Of a stretch of DNA of 64,000 bases, positions 25,492 through 34,666 are shown one piece after another. The stretch comes from Paraconexibacter algicola. GTDB lineage: Bacteria > Actinomycetota > Thermoleophilia > Solirubrobacterales > Solirubrobacteraceae. The stretch covers positions 1,612,001 through 1,676,000 of the forward strand of contig NZ_PYYB01000001.1 of the NCBI RefSeq assembly GCF_003044185.1. The letters are read 5' to 3'. Positions within the stretch are counted from its first letter, which is position 1. Each line of letters begins with the position of its first letter. The notes under the pieces were generated by a model. The model worked only from the letters and a program-made list of their open reading frames with translations, had not been told where the DNA came from and did not search any database. The translations under genes and the position numbers were made by a program.

Positions 25492-26121
25492 CTACGGGGT
25501 TCGGTCGTCGCCGACCACGGAGTGCCAGAGGTGCTCGATCGCCGAGATCAGGCTGGCGTCGGAGACCTGCGGGGCGACGAGGTGCTCGGTGAACGACCGC
25601 TCCGTCATCCAGACGAGAGCGTACGCGGCAGCGGTCGCCTCCTCCGGCGTCCTGTTCGGATCGGCGGCGAGCGCACGTCGCGTGCCGCTTTCGACGAACC
25701 ATTGATGGAAGGCACGCCAGAAGGCCGCGACCTCCGGATCGTAGGTTGCGGCTTCGACGATGGCCGCGACGGCAGCGTGGTGGTCGCGGAAACCGCCAAG
25801 GACCGCCTCAAGTGTCTCGCGGAGAACCCCGGTGCCCCCTCGCAGCCACGGGTCGGCGGCACGCCGGAGATCGTCCTGCATCTCAAGACCGAGGGCGAGG
25901 ACCACGTCCCGCTTGTCCCGGAAATAGGCGTAGAACGTCGGTCGAGACACGCCCGCGGTCGTCGCGATGTCCGCGACCGACAGCGAGGCGAACGCGCCGC
26001 GTTCGTCGATCAGCTTCCGGCTGGCGTCGAGCAGGGCCGCCCGCGTGCGAGCCGCGCTCGACTGATCCTGGGGTGGGCGCCGCGAGATGGTTGACACCGG
26101 AGACATCATAGGGAATGACAT
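25492..26121 (-). CDS. TetR-family repressor divergent from P450 gene
   Basis: A 209-residue TetR regulator. The N-terminal helix-turn-helix is clear (ARTRAALLDASRKLIDERGA, SVADIATTAGVSRPTFYAYF, RDKRDVVLALG). The C-terminal ligand domain is all-helical. The ATG at 26121 has a TATGTC box 6 nt upstream and no ribosome site, so it is probably leaderless. Its neighbour in the opposite direction is the P450-GMC-LuxR set, and an inverted repeat TTgACA-AGC-TGTaAA overlaps the -35 of the P450 promoter. It most likely represses that operon and responds to the P450 substrate or product. Confidence 0.88.
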   Translation of the reverse strand: MSFPMMSPVSTISRRPPQDQSSAARTRAALLDASRKLIDERGAFASLSVADIATTAGVSRPTFYAYFRDKRDVVLALGLEMQDDLRRAADPWLRGGTGVLRETLEAVLGGFRDHHAAVAAIVEAATYDPEVAAFWRAFHQWFVESGTRRALAADPNRTPEEATAAAYALVWMTERSFTEHLVAPQVSDASLISAIEHLWHSVVGDDRTP

Positions 26122-26137
26122 GCCGCCGACATAGAAC

Positions 26138-26167
26138 TTGACAAGCTGTAAAGCGCGAGGTTAGTCT
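26138..26167 (+). promoter_or_regulatory. P450 operon promoter with overlapping dyad
   Basis: TTGACA at 26138-26143 is a consensus -35. A 17-18 bp spacer leads to TTAGTC/TAGTCT at 26161-26167. The -35 lies inside a TTnACA-NNN-TGTnAA inverted repeat (26138-26152), the form of many TetR operators. Transcription would give a short leader with the GAGAGGAGA ribosome site at 26186-26194. Confidence 0.6.
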
Positions 26168-26198
26168 GCTCGCGCCGGAGTCATCGAGAGGAGAACCA

Positions 26199-27452
26199 AT
26201 GAGCACCACGAGCAGCACCAACACCGCGAAGACCGACCTCGAGGGCGTTCGTGTCGCCGACCCGGAGCACTGGCGCGAGGGGCCGCCGCACGAGCTCTTC
26301 AAGCAGCTGCGCAACGAGTGCCCCGTGCACTGGTCGGGTGGTATGACGAGCTTTCCCGAGGAGCCCGGGTTCTGGTCGGTGACCAACCAGGAGCTGGTGC
26401 ACGAGGTCAGCCGCAACTACCAGCTGTACTCGTCAGAGCTCGGCGGAATGGTCGGCATGCCGTGGGTGCAGCTCGAGGTGCAGAACGGCATGTTCATCGG
26501 GATGGACCCGCCCAAGCACGGGCGCCTGAAGTCCCTGTTCCAGCGCGGCTTCACCCCGAAGCGGATCGCCGAGCACGAGGCGGCGATCCGGGCGATCACG
26601 GTCGCGCAGCTCGACAAGCTGGAGGGTCGTGAGACCTGCGATCTCGTCAGCGACCTCGCGCAGCCGGTGGTGTCCCGCGTGATCGGCAGCTTCATGGGCA
26701 TTGACGAGGCCGACGACGCGATGTGGGCCGAGCTGATGAACCGGTTGGTCGGCGGCGACGACGCGGAGATGAACCCGGAGGGGCCGCAGGACGTGATCGA
26801 GACGGTCATCCCGATGATCGTGCAGCGCTGCCAGGTGCTGATCGACGCCCGCCGCGAGAACCCGACCGACGACCTGATGTCGATCCTCGTGCACGCGGAG
26901 GTCGACGGGGACACGCTCAGCGACTGGGAGATCGTGATGGGCTTCATCCTGCTCGTCACCGCGGGCAACGACTCCACCAAGGCCACCTTCTGCAGCGGGA
27001 TGAAGGCGCTGTTGGAGAACTCTGGCGAGCGGCAGAAGCTCATCGACGACCCCGAGCTGATCCCGAGCGCGGTCGAGGAGTGCCTGCGGATGTTCCCCGC
27101 ATTCGCGCACTTCCGCCGGACGGCGACCGAGGACACCGAGCTTGGCGGGTGCCCGATCAAGAAGGGCGACAAGGTCATGATGTGGTACCCGGCCACCGGG
27201 TACGACGAGGACGTCTACGAGGACCCGTACCGGTTCGACGTGACGCGTAACCCGGAGCATCAGGCGTTCGGTGCCGGCGGGCGGCACTTCTGCCTCGGGA
27301 CCGCGCTGGCGCGGCTGGAGCTGCGCGTCATGTTCGAGGAGACGCTCAAGCGCTTCCCGCACATGGAGTTCGCGGGTGAGCCGCGCTACGCGACGGCGAT
27401 CTTCGTCAACCAGCTGACGACCTTCCCGGTCCGGCTGTCGCCCGGGGCCTGA
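26199..27452 (+). CDS. Cytochrome P450
   Basis: A 417-residue soluble bacterial P450. The heme loop is FGAGGRHFCLG with the axial Cys at residue 365. The I-helix oxygen motif reads TAGNDSTK (Asn-Asp in place of the more common Gly-(Asp/Glu)-(Thr)). The K-helix E-x-x-R is in VEECLRMFPAF. The order FIGMDPPKHGRLKSLFQRGF is typical of actinobacterial sterol/terpene/linalool-type P450s. It needs an electron partner; none is encoded in this operon. It is followed at 2 bp by a GMC oxidoreductase that could oxidise the alcohol it makes. The substrate is not predictable beyond a hydrophobic molecule. Confidence 0.92.
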   Translation: MSTTSSTNTAKTDLEGVRVADPEHWREGPPHELFKQLRNECPVHWSGGMTSFPEEPGFWSVTNQELVHEVSRNYQLYSSELGGMVGMPWVQLEVQNGMFIGMDPPKHGRLKSLFQRGFTPKRIAEHEAAIRAITVAQLDKLEGRETCDLVSDLAQPVVSRVIGSFMGIDEADDAMWAELMNRLVGGDDAEMNPEGPQDVIETVIPMIVQRCQVLIDARRENPTDDLMSILVHAEVDGDTLSDWEIVMGFILLVTAGNDSTKATFCSGMKALLENSGERQKLIDDPELIPSAVEECLRMFPAFAHFRRTATEDTELGGCPIKKGDKVMMWYPATGYDEDVYEDPYRFDVTRNPEHQAFGAGGRHFCLGTALARLELRVMFEETLKRFPHMEFAGEPRYATAIFVNQLTTFPVRLSPGA

Positions 27453-27454
27453 CC

Positions 27455-29074
27455 ATGTCCGAGCTTCGGTCGCACTATGGCGTCGTCGTGATCGGCGGCG
27501 GTGCCGCGGGCTGCGTCGTCGCTGCCCGCCTGAGCGAGGACGAGCAGCGGTCCGTCCTGCTGCTCGAGGCCGGTGGACACAACCGGCGCCTGTCGGTCCG
27601 GGCGCCGGCGGCGTTCTCGAGTCAGTTCGAGTCCAAGCTCGACTGGAACTACGTCACCGAGCCGGAGGAGAACCTCCACGGGCGTCAGCTCTTCGAGCCG
27701 CGCGGCAAGATGCTCGGTGGCTGCTCCTCGATGAACGCCATGATGTATGTCCGCGGCAACCGGGTCGACTACGAGGAGTGGGTCGAGCAGGGGGCGGAGG
27801 GTTGGGGCGCGGAGGACGTGCTCCCGCACTTCCGGCGGTCCGAGGACAACGCCGACCTGTCCGATCGGCACCACGCCAAGGGCGGGCCGATGCACGTGGA
27901 GACCTTCCGGACGCCGGACCCGGTGACCCGGCGGGTCGTCGACGCGTGCGTGGAGGCCGGGTTCGAGCGCCGCGAGGACATCAACGGGGACCGCCAGGAC
28001 GGCGTGACGTTCACCCAGGTCAACCAGCGCAAGGGCATGCGTCACGACACCGCGTCGGCCTTCCTGGGCCCTGCGCGCTCGCGTCAGAACCTGGACGTCG
28101 TGAGCGGCGCCCTCGTTCACCGACTCGTGCTCGACGGCTCACGCGTCACCGGTGTGGAGTACTCCCGCGGGAGGCGATCCCAGGTCGCCCGCGTCTCGGG
28201 AGCGGAGGTCGTGCTCTGCGCCGGGGCGTTCGGCACCCCCGAGATCCTGCAGCGTTCGGGGATCGGGGATCCGGAGCATCTGCGTTCGGTCGGGGTGGAG
28301 CCGCTCGTCGATCTCCCGGCGGTGGGTCGCCACCTGATGGAGCACCCGTTCCAGTTCGTGAACTTCGAGCTCAGGGGCGGGGCCACCGGGCTCGCCGGAC
28401 TCGAGCACCCACGGCACGTCGCGCAATGGCTCCTGCGCCGTCAGGGCAAGCTCACCAGCAACGTCGGAGAGGCGCTCGCGTTCTTCCGCACCGACCCGTC
28501 GATGCCTGCGCCCGACATGGAGATGGTCATCGCGCCCCTGTACTTCTGGGAGCACGGCAAGGGAACCCATCCCCGACCGGCGTTCTCGATCGGCCTGTCG
28601 TACATCGCGCCGCGCAGTCGCGGAACCGTCCTTATCGGCTCTCCTGACCCGACCCAGAAGGCGCGTGTGCGCCTGAACATGCTCAGCCACCCCGACGAGG
28701 TGACCGCGATCGTCCGCGGCATCCACAAGGTCCGCGAGGTTGCCGCGATGCCGGCGCTCCGGGAGATCTGTGGCGCGGAGATCAACCCCGGTCGCTGGGT
28801 CGCCGACGACGCGGCGCTGGGTGACTACGTGCGGGGCACCGTGGAGCACACCTACCACCCGGCCTGCACCGCGCGGATCGGTGACCCGCAGACCGGAGCC
28901 TGCGACCCGCAACTCCGGGTCCACGGCGTCGACAACCTGCGTATCGCCGACGCCTCGGTCATGCCGACGATCACGCGCGGGAACACCCACGCGCCGACGA
29001 TCATGATCGGCGAGCGGTGCGCGGCGTTCATCGCCGGCGTGCCGTCGAGCGCGCTCGCGGGCGCGGCCGCCTGA
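27455..29074 (+). CDS. GMC-family FAD-dependent alcohol oxidoreductase
   Basis: A 539-residue glucose-methanol-choline family flavoenzyme. The N-terminal FAD motif is VVIGGGAAGCVVAARLSED. GMC signature 1 is GKMLGGCSSMNAMMYVRGN and signature 2 is GAFGTPEILQRSGIG. The C-terminal active-site pair is the His in TYHPACTARIG and the His in RGNTHAPTIMI. It should oxidise a primary or hydrophobic alcohol to the aldehyde, passing electrons to a quinone or O2, like AlkJ-type dehydrogenases in alkane pathways. It starts 2 bp after the P450 gene, so the two act in sequence. A paralogue lies at 34663. Confidence 0.9.
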   Translation: MSELRSHYGVVVIGGGAAGCVVAARLSEDEQRSVLLLEAGGHNRRLSVRAPAAFSSQFESKLDWNYVTEPEENLHGRQLFEPRGKMLGGCSSMNAMMYVRGNRVDYEEWVEQGAEGWGAEDVLPHFRRSEDNADLSDRHHAKGGPMHVETFRTPDPVTRRVVDACVEAGFERREDINGDRQDGVTFTQVNQRKGMRHDTASAFLGPARSRQNLDVVSGALVHRLVLDGSRVTGVEYSRGRRSQVARVSGAEVVLCAGAFGTPEILQRSGIGDPEHLRSVGVEPLVDLPAVGRHLMEHPFQFVNFELRGGATGLAGLEHPRHVAQWLLRRQGKLTSNVGEALAFFRTDPSMPAPDMEMVIAPLYFWEHGKGTHPRPAFSIGLSYIAPRSRGTVLIGSPDPTQKARVRLNMLSHPDEVTAIVRGIHKVREVAAMPALREICGAEINPGRWVADDAALGDYVRGTVEHTYHPACTARIGDPQTGACDPQLRVHGVDNLRIADASVMPTITRGNTHAPTIMIGERCAAFIAGVPSSALAGAAA

Positions 29075-29099
29075 GCGGCGGCCCTCCGACGGGACGCCG

Positions 29100-29978
29100 A
29101 TGGCTCCTCTGGAACCGACGGCGAGGGTCGCGGGAATTCGCCGCGCCCTCGTCGCCGTGCGCGACGTCGACGATCTCTCCCGGCTGCTGACCGACGCCGG
29201 CCAGCTCGCCGTCGACGCCTGCGGATTTGACCGCTGCATCGTGTTCGCCGTGCGCGACGGAGAGCTCGTCACCCACAGCGTCTACTTCGGCCGCCGCTCG
29301 GACTGGGCTGCGCAGATCCTCGAGCTCGGCCGCTCGGCGGAGGGCAGGCAGCAGCTGCGCCCGGATCTGGTCGAGTCGGAGATGCTGCGGCGTCGGATGG
29401 CCTCGGTAGTGAGCGACGCGCAGAACGATCCTCACACGCCTCGAGCACTCGTCCGGGCGACGGACACCCGCAGCTACGTGGCCGCCCCGGTCCTGTGCGA
29501 GGACCGCGTCATCGCGTTCCTGCACGCCGACGTGCACTTCAGCGATCGCGAGCTGGGCGAGCTCGACCGCGAGACGCTCGCCGCATTCGCGACCGGCGTC
29601 GGCCTGGCAGCCGATCGCTGCGTGCTCCACCGTCATCTGCTGCTCCAGCAGGAGCAGGTGTTCCGCCTGCGCGACCGGGCCGGAACGTTGGGCTCAGGGA
29701 TCTTCGACATCGACCTCGCCATTGCGCCCGAGGTCGCGACGGCCGGGACAACGCGTGACATCGCTCCCCGGCCCCGGGCCAGCGCCCTCCTGACCCCGCG
29801 GCAGCGAGAGGTTCTCGAGCTGCTGCTCGCCGGCGCGAGCAACCTGGACATCGCGCGGAGGCTCGTGATCACCGAGTCGACCGCGAAGGCGCACGTCCAT
29901 CGGATCCTGCAGCTGCTCGGTGCCAAGAACCGTGCCGAGGCGGTTGCTCTGTGGCTTCGCGACGGCGGCGAAGTGTGA
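29100..29978 (+). CDS. Short GAF-LuxR transcriptional regulator
   Basis: A 292-residue member of the local GAF-LuxR group, shorter than its paralogues because the variable N-terminal region is missing. The GAF-like part covers about residues 12-165 (ACGFDRCIVFAVRDGELVT, ESEMLRRRMASV, SYVAAPVLCEDRVIAFLHAD). The LuxR helix-turn-helix is at 228-285 (LLTPRQREVLELLLAGASN, STAKAHVHRILQLLGAKNRA). It is encoded after the P450-GMC pair and 70 bp before the diiron monooxygenase operon, in the same direction, which makes it the likely activator of that operon. The ATG has no clear Shine-Dalgarno. Confidence 0.85.
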   Translation: MAPLEPTARVAGIRRALVAVRDVDDLSRLLTDAGQLAVDACGFDRCIVFAVRDGELVTHSVYFGRRSDWAAQILELGRSAEGRQQLRPDLVESEMLRRRMASVVSDAQNDPHTPRALVRATDTRSYVAAPVLCEDRVIAFLHADVHFSDRELGELDRETLAAFATGVGLAADRCVLHRHLLLQQEQVFRLRDRAGTLGSGIFDIDLAIAPEVATAGTTRDIAPRPRASALLTPRQREVLELLLAGASNLDIARRLVITESTAKAHVHRILQLLGAKNRAEAVALWLRDGGEV

Positions 29979-30012
29979 TCGAAGGGGGGGTTGCCATGGA
30001 TCGTTCGATCTA

Positions 30013-30042
30013 TGGACCGATGGTCGACTTCGAAACTAGTGT
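30013..30042 (+). promoter_or_regulatory. Promoter of the diiron monooxygenase operon
   Basis: TGGACC (30013-30018), an 18-bp spacer and TAGTGT (30037-30042) lie in the short gap after the LuxR gene. The ATG of the large subunit follows 6 nt later, so the transcript is probably leaderless. A near-palindrome GATCGTTCGATC just upstream (about 29999-30010) could be an activator site. Confidence 0.45.
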
Positions 30043-30048
30043 CGCTCC

Positions 30049-31704
30049 ATGAGCGCAACGAAGCGGCGGAGCATCACCAAGACCCACGAGCGCATCGCGC
30101 AGCTCGGTTGGGACGCGACGTACCACGACCCCGTCGCGCGATACCCGACGCGGTACCACATCCCCGCGAAGTCGAAGGACCCGATGAAGCAGATCATGCG
30201 GGAGTACCTCCCCATGGAGCTGGAGAAGGACGATCGGGTCTACGGTGGGCACGACGCAGCAGTGCGCGCCGCGATGCCCGAGAAGGTGTCCGAGCGGTGG
30301 CTCGAGGTCCTCAAGCCGTTCCTCTGCGTGACGAACTACGCGGAGATCGGCGCCGGACGCTGCATGTCGATGCTCATCGACGCGATTCCCTCCAACGAGC
30401 TGCGCAACGGCTACCACGTGCAGTACGTCGACGAGGTCCGCCACACCGGCATGCAGATGGCCCTCGCGCGCTGGTACACCAAGCATGCCCCGGATCCCGG
30501 CGGATGGAACGGGCTGATGAGCGCGATGCCGCGGGACATCTTCACGTTGGGCGGGATGAACTTCGTCAACCACTTCATGGTGGGCGACCCGATCCAGTGC
30601 GCGTTCGCGCTCCAGGTCGTCGCCGAGACCGCGTTCACCAACGTCGCGTTCGTCGCGCTGCCGGACGTCGCCGCGCGCAACGGGGACTTCACGCTCCCCA
30701 CCACGTACCTGAGCGTGCAGTCCGACGAGGCTCGGCACATCTCCAACGGCTACGCCACGCTGCTGACCGTCCTGCAGGACGACCGCAACGTCCCGTTCAT
30801 CGAGCGTGACCTGCAGCAGGCGTGGTGGATCAACCACGCCTTCCTCGACGTGTTCAGCGCGATCGTCATGGAGTACTTCTCGCGTGACCGGTCGGACCCC
30901 GAGTCGTTCCTGGACAAGTGGGACCGCTGGATCCGCGACGACTGGTACCGCAGCTACATCTGCAAGCTCGGCGGCATGGGGCTGACACTCGACCCGACGA
31001 TCTTCGAGCGCGCCCGTGAGCGCATCGTCAAGGGCATGCACCACAAGATCGCGATGCTGGCCTTCGCCACCTGGCCGATGCACTTCTGGCGCTTCGACGG
31101 GCTCGACGAGAAGGACTTCGAGTGGTTCGAGCGCAAGTACCCCGGCTGGTACGACGAGTACGGGTTCTTCTGGGAGGCGTTCCGGGAGCTCTCCGACCCG
31201 AAGGACCGCTCGCTGCTCCTGTCGGGCCTCATGAGCGACGCCCCGCCGTTCTGCTGGACCTGCACCATGCCGTCGGTCATCGACGAGGACATCTGCCATC
31301 GGGTGGTCGACGATCGCACGCGCTTCTACTGCTCCCGCGAGTGCCGCTGGATGGACGAGTCCAACCCCGGCAGGTACACCGGTGACCGCAACTACTTCGA
31401 CCGCTACCACGGCATGGACATCGCCGACGTCGTCCAGGAGCTCGGCTTCGTGCGACCGGACGGCCGGACGCTGACCGCGCAGCCGCACCTGAGGCAGGAC
31501 GACAAGTGGACGCTGGACGACCTCCGCGCGGTCGGGCTCACGATCGAGTCGCCCAACATCAACACGGCCAAGTCGATGGGCCTGCCGTCCGGCGACTGGT
31601 CGGCGGCCTTCAAGGCCGGCGTGAACGTCGCGACCGGTCGCAACGGCGGGCCCGGGCCGGTCAAGAACGCGTCGATCGACCTGCCGTACCCGACCGCGGG
31701 CTGA
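30049..31704 (+). CDS. Soluble diiron monooxygenase large (alpha) hydroxylase subunit, PrmA/MimA-like
   Basis: A 551-residue catalytic subunit that hydroxylates a hydrocarbon or aromatic C-H bond with O2 at a carboxylate-bridged diiron centre. The full ligand set is visible: Glu99, Glu129-x-x-His132 (DEVRH), Glu193 (AETAF) and Glu227-x-x-His230 (DEARH). The C-terminal part carries a YHS-like metal motif (FCWTCTMPS ... YCSRECRWM). The DPMKQIMREYLPMELEKDDR and WWINHAF segments and the gene order alpha-reductase-beta-coupling match the propane/phenol monooxygenase group (prmABCD, mimABCD). Substrate range in that group includes propane, acetone, phenol and larger compounds, so propane itself is not established here. 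Confidence 0.9.
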   Translation: MSATKRRSITKTHERIAQLGWDATYHDPVARYPTRYHIPAKSKDPMKQIMREYLPMELEKDDRVYGGHDAAVRAAMPEKVSERWLEVLKPFLCVTNYAEIGAGRCMSMLIDAIPSNELRNGYHVQYVDEVRHTGMQMALARWYTKHAPDPGGWNGLMSAMPRDIFTLGGMNFVNHFMVGDPIQCAFALQVVAETAFTNVAFVALPDVAARNGDFTLPTTYLSVQSDEARHISNGYATLLTVLQDDRNVPFIERDLQQAWWINHAFLDVFSAIVMEYFSRDRSDPESFLDKWDRWIRDDWYRSYICKLGGMGLTLDPTIFERARERIVKGMHHKIAMLAFATWPMHFWRFDGLDEKDFEWFERKYPGWYDEYGFFWEAFRELSDPKDRSLLLSGLMSDAPPFCWTCTMPSVIDEDICHRVVDDRTRFYCSRECRWMDESNPGRYTGDRNYFDRYHGMDIADVVQELGFVRPDGRTLTAQPHLRQDDKWTLDDLRAVGLTIESPNINTAKSMGLPSGDWSAAFKAGVNVATGRNGGPGPVKNASIDLPYPTAG

Positions 31705-31718
31705 TCGAGGTCGCTCCT

Positions 31719-32759
31719 GTGCCCCGCGTGTACTTCGAGCCCATCGGCGAGGAGATCGACTGCGACGAGGACGAGACCGTCCTGGACGCGTCGTTCCGTC
31801 AGGGCTACTCGCTCGTCCACGGCTGCCGCGAGGGCCAGTGCTCGGCCTGCAAGTGCTACCTGCTCGAGGGCGAGGTCGCGCTGAAGCGGTACTCGACGTT
31901 CGCGCTCTCGGACTCTGAGCAGGACTCGGGCTACACGCTCCTGTGCCGGGCCATGCCCGAAGAGGACCTCACCGTCGAGCTCCTGCACTTCGATCCGGAC
32001 AACTACCGGTCGGAGTTCGTGATCTCGACGATCGAGACGACCGTCCACGCGGTCGAGCCGTTGTCGCACGACATCTCACGCGTGGTGGTCCAGCTCCCCG
32101 AGGGTGCGGAGTTCCCGTATCGCCCGGGGAGCTACGCCGACATCCATGTGCCAGGCGACGCAGAGGCCCGCCGGTCCTTCTCCATGGCCAACCTGCCCGG
32201 GGAGGGACGGCTCGAGTTCATCGTGAAGCGCTACCCGGGCGGGGCGATCTCCGGGCTGCTGGAGGACGAGTCGATCGCCGGCGGCGTGTCGCTGACCGTC
32301 ACCGGCCCGTACGGAGCGTTCGCGTTGCGCGACAATGACCGTGCCGTCCTGATGATCGCGGGCGGCTCGGGCATGGCGCCCCAGCTGGCTCTCCTGCGCC
32401 ACATGGTCCAGGAGGGCATCGACCGCCCGACGCGGTTCTTCTACGGCGCACGCGGCACCCGCGACCTCATCGAGATCGCCGAGCTCGAGCGCCTCGGCGC
32501 CGCGCTCCCGAACTTCCGCTTTGTCCCGGTCCTGTCGGACGCAGACGACGACGCGGAGTGGAGCGGCGAGGCCGGGATGGTCCACGAAGCGGTGGCGCGC
32601 TACCTCGCCGACGGCGAGCTGGGCTCCGACTTCGAGGCGTACCTCTGCGGTCCGCCACCGATGGTCGAGGCCGCTCAGGAGATGCTCGAGAGCTTCGGCA
32701 TCGACGTCTCGCAGATTCACTTCGACAAGTTCACGACGTCGGTCGCCGTAGGCGGCTAG
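31719..32759 (+). CDS. Monooxygenase reductase component, PrmB-like
   Basis: A 346-residue NADH reductase that feeds electrons to the diiron hydroxylase. It has an N-terminal plant-type [2Fe-2S] domain with Cys36, Cys41, Cys44 and Cys76, an FAD domain (RRSFSMAN) and an NAD domain (GGSGMAP, ending in LCGPPPMV). The frame stays open upstream, but the prmA stop at 31702-31704 and a GAGG ribosome site 8 nt before GTG 31719 fix the start. The spacing to its neighbours (14 bp on each side) shows tight operon structure. Confidence 0.92.
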   Translation: MPRVYFEPIGEEIDCDEDETVLDASFRQGYSLVHGCREGQCSACKCYLLEGEVALKRYSTFALSDSEQDSGYTLLCRAMPEEDLTVELLHFDPDNYRSEFVISTIETTVHAVEPLSHDISRVVVQLPEGAEFPYRPGSYADIHVPGDAEARRSFSMANLPGEGRLEFIVKRYPGGAISGLLEDESIAGGVSLTVTGPYGAFALRDNDRAVLMIAGGSGMAPQLALLRHMVQEGIDRPTRFFYGARGTRDLIEIAELERLGAALPNFRFVPVLSDADDDAEWSGEAGMVHEAVARYLADGELGSDFEAYLCGPPPMVEAAQEMLESFGIDVSQIHFDKFTTSVAVGG

Positions 32760-32773
32760 GACAGGAGACACCC

Positions 32774-33841
32774 ATGGGTACGCCCCCCGTCAAGAAGGTC
32801 GACGACGGAACCGCCCGTCGCGGTGACGACGCCGAGCGGCAGTTCAACTGGTTCACGCCCGTCAAGCGTCGCGCCTCGGTCTACGAGGACGTCACGGTCG
32901 ACACACAGCCGTCGACGAGCCGACACCTCGATCGTGGGTGGTCGATGTCGTTCGACGGGGTCCACGGCGTGTGGAGCGACGACTCGACCCGTCTGGAGGT
33001 CGGCGACTGGCACGACTTCCGCGACCCGGGCCAGTGGTGGGAGAGGACCTTCTTCCAGGTCGGCAGCCAGTACGAACGGCAGATCGACAGCGCGGTCCGC
33101 CAGGCCACCGTCGACGGACTCTTCGAGGACTTCGACCCGGCATGGGTCGAGTTCCTGCGAGCCAACCTCCAGGTGCCCGCCTTCGTGCAGCACGGGCTCT
33201 GGCTCGCGGTCGCCTCTGCCGGACGCGACACGCTCTCCGACACCATCACCCATGCGGTCGTCATGCAGGCGGCGCTCAAGCAGCGGTTCGCGCAGTCGAT
33301 CATCCTGTACGCGCTCGACCTCGAACCCCACCTCGGGTCCATCCCGATGGACACGGCCCGCGACCGCTGGCTCGAGCATCCCGCCTGGCAGCCCACCCGC
33401 GAGTACATCGAGCGCCTCCGCACGATCGTCGACTGGGGTGAGACGCTCGTCGCCGTCAACGTCTGCTTCGAACCGATCTGCGGCGTCCTCGTGCAGCGCG
33501 AGCTCGGGATGCGGGCGGCCAGCGCCAACGGCGATACCGTCACGCCGGTCCTGGGACGGGTGGCGCAGCTCGAGTGGGAGTGGCTGAACACCTGGACCTG
33601 CTCGCTGATGAAGCTCGTGCTGGACGACGCCGAGCACGGCGAGCGCAACCGCGAGCTCGTCGCCGGCTGGATCGACGACTGGATGCCCCGCTCCTTCGCC
33701 GCAGCCGAAGCGCTGGCAGGCATGGTCGACGAGCTCCCGGTCGCGATCGACTTCGAGGCGTCCCGCGGCCGGACGCTGGCTCAGGCCAGGACCTTCTGGG
33801 ACGCGGCAGGCGTCGGCGACATGGTCTCGGTGCCCGCATGA
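32774..33841 (+). CDS. Soluble diiron monooxygenase small (beta) hydroxylase subunit, PrmC-like
   Basis: A 355-residue structural subunit that should form the (alpha-beta)2 hydroxylase with the product of 30049-31704. Family marks include FNWFTPVKRRASVYEDVTVD near the N-terminus, FVQHGLWLAVASAGRD, QSIILYALDLEPHLG and VNVCFEPICGVLV. ATG 32774 has AGGAGA 6 nt upstream. The 294-residue orphan at 5850 is a shorter homologue that lacks the N-terminal 80 residues. The stop codon overlaps the ATG of the coupling protein. Confidence 0.9.
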   Translation: MGTPPVKKVDDGTARRGDDAERQFNWFTPVKRRASVYEDVTVDTQPSTSRHLDRGWSMSFDGVHGVWSDDSTRLEVGDWHDFRDPGQWWERTFFQVGSQYERQIDSAVRQATVDGLFEDFDPAWVEFLRANLQVPAFVQHGLWLAVASAGRDTLSDTITHAVVMQAALKQRFAQSIILYALDLEPHLGSIPMDTARDRWLEHPAWQPTREYIERLRTIVDWGETLVAVNVCFEPICGVLVQRELGMRAASANGDTVTPVLGRVAQLEWEWLNTWTCSLMKLVLDDAEHGERNRELVAGWIDDWMPRSFAAAEALAGMVDELPVAIDFEASRGRTLAQARTFWDAAGVGDMVSVPA

Positions 33842-34185
33842 GCTTCGGGGCCATGGAGGAGAGCGGCGACGACCGCGTCGGCGGCGAGTACGACTACGTC
33901 GGAATCGTCATGGCGCGCAGCGCCGAGGGCGACGCGGTCGCCGACGTCCTGCGGGAGCAGGATGGTGTCGAGGTCGTGCAACAGCCGTCCTTCTGGGACA
34001 TCCGCCGCAAGCACCGCCTGGAGATCGACTTCGACGAGATCTCCGAGGAGCTCGGATCCCCTGTCGACGCGTACACGATCCAGCACGAGATGTCGACGCA
34101 CTACGGCCGCATGGTCGCCACGGACGACAAGCTCATCCTCTTCGGTGACCCCATCGAAGCCGCGCGCTTCCTGGACAGCGAGTAA
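33838..34185 (+). CDS. Monooxygenase coupling (effector) protein, PrmD/MmoB-like
   Basis: A 115-residue cofactor-free effector that docks on the hydroxylase and tunes O2 activation. Family features are VGIVMARSAEGDAVADVLRE, the central VVQQPSFWDIRRKHRLEIDF and the motif DAYTIQHEMSTHYGRMV. It starts at ATG 33838, overlapping the stop of the small-subunit gene (ATGA). It completes the four-component enzyme. The next gene, an SCP2 protein, begins 4 bp later, which is not part of the standard prm/mim set. Confidence 0.9.
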   Translation: MSFGAMEESGDDRVGGEYDYVGIVMARSAEGDAVADVLREQDGVEVVQQPSFWDIRRKHRLEIDFDEISEELGSPVDAYTIQHEMSTHYGRMVATDDKLILFGDPIEAARFLDSE

Positions 34186-34189
34186 CGAG

Positions 34190-34666
34190 ATGGTCTTGAA
34201 CGAGGGGCCCGGACGGCGGACGCCGCCCACAGCAGACCATGCCCAGGACGTCTACGACGCCTTCGTCTCGATCATGACGCAGGCGATGAACGACTCGGAG
34301 CTGACCAGACGCCTCGCGTCGGCCGAGGTCGTCGCCAACATCCACCTCCGCGACTCGCCCCAGGACCTGGTTCTGGCACTGCACCTGGACCGCACGCCGA
34401 TCGAGTTGACGGCCGGCGCGGTGCCCGGAGCCGAGGTCGATCTCTTCATCGACACCGACGACGTGATGCGGTTCTGGACCGGCGAGATCAACCTCGCCAT
34501 GCGCATCCTCCACGGCGACATCGCCTACGAGGGCCCGGTTCGTAAGCTGCTGCGGGTCGTCCCGATCGCCCGCCGCCTCGTCTCCGACTTCCAGGCTCAG
34601 GCTGCCGCGTCGGGATTGCTCGACGTGTCGGCCACCACCACGACCAGAACTGAGGAACCTCGATGA
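34190..34666 (+). CDS. SCP2-like protein embedded in the monooxygenase operon
   Basis: A 158-residue SCP2-fold protein. The core is IHLRDSPQDLVLALHLDRTP, AEVDLFIDTDDVMRFWTGEI and AMRILHGDIAYEGPVRKLLR. It shares the EGPVRK-LR-VP end with the protein at 4103. It is sandwiched between the coupling-protein gene (4 bp) and a GMC oxidoreductase gene (ATGA overlap), so it is translated with the oxidation machinery. It may deliver a poorly soluble substrate or carry the product onward. The N-terminal 25 residues are polar and the C-terminal tail is Thr-rich. Confidence 0.85.
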   Translation: MVLNEGPGRRTPPTADHAQDVYDAFVSIMTQAMNDSELTRRLASAEVVANIHLRDSPQDLVLALHLDRTPIELTAGAVPGAEVDLFIDTDDVMRFWTGEINLAMRILHGDIAYEGPVRKLLRVVPIARRLVSDFQAQAAASGLLDVSATTTTRTEEPR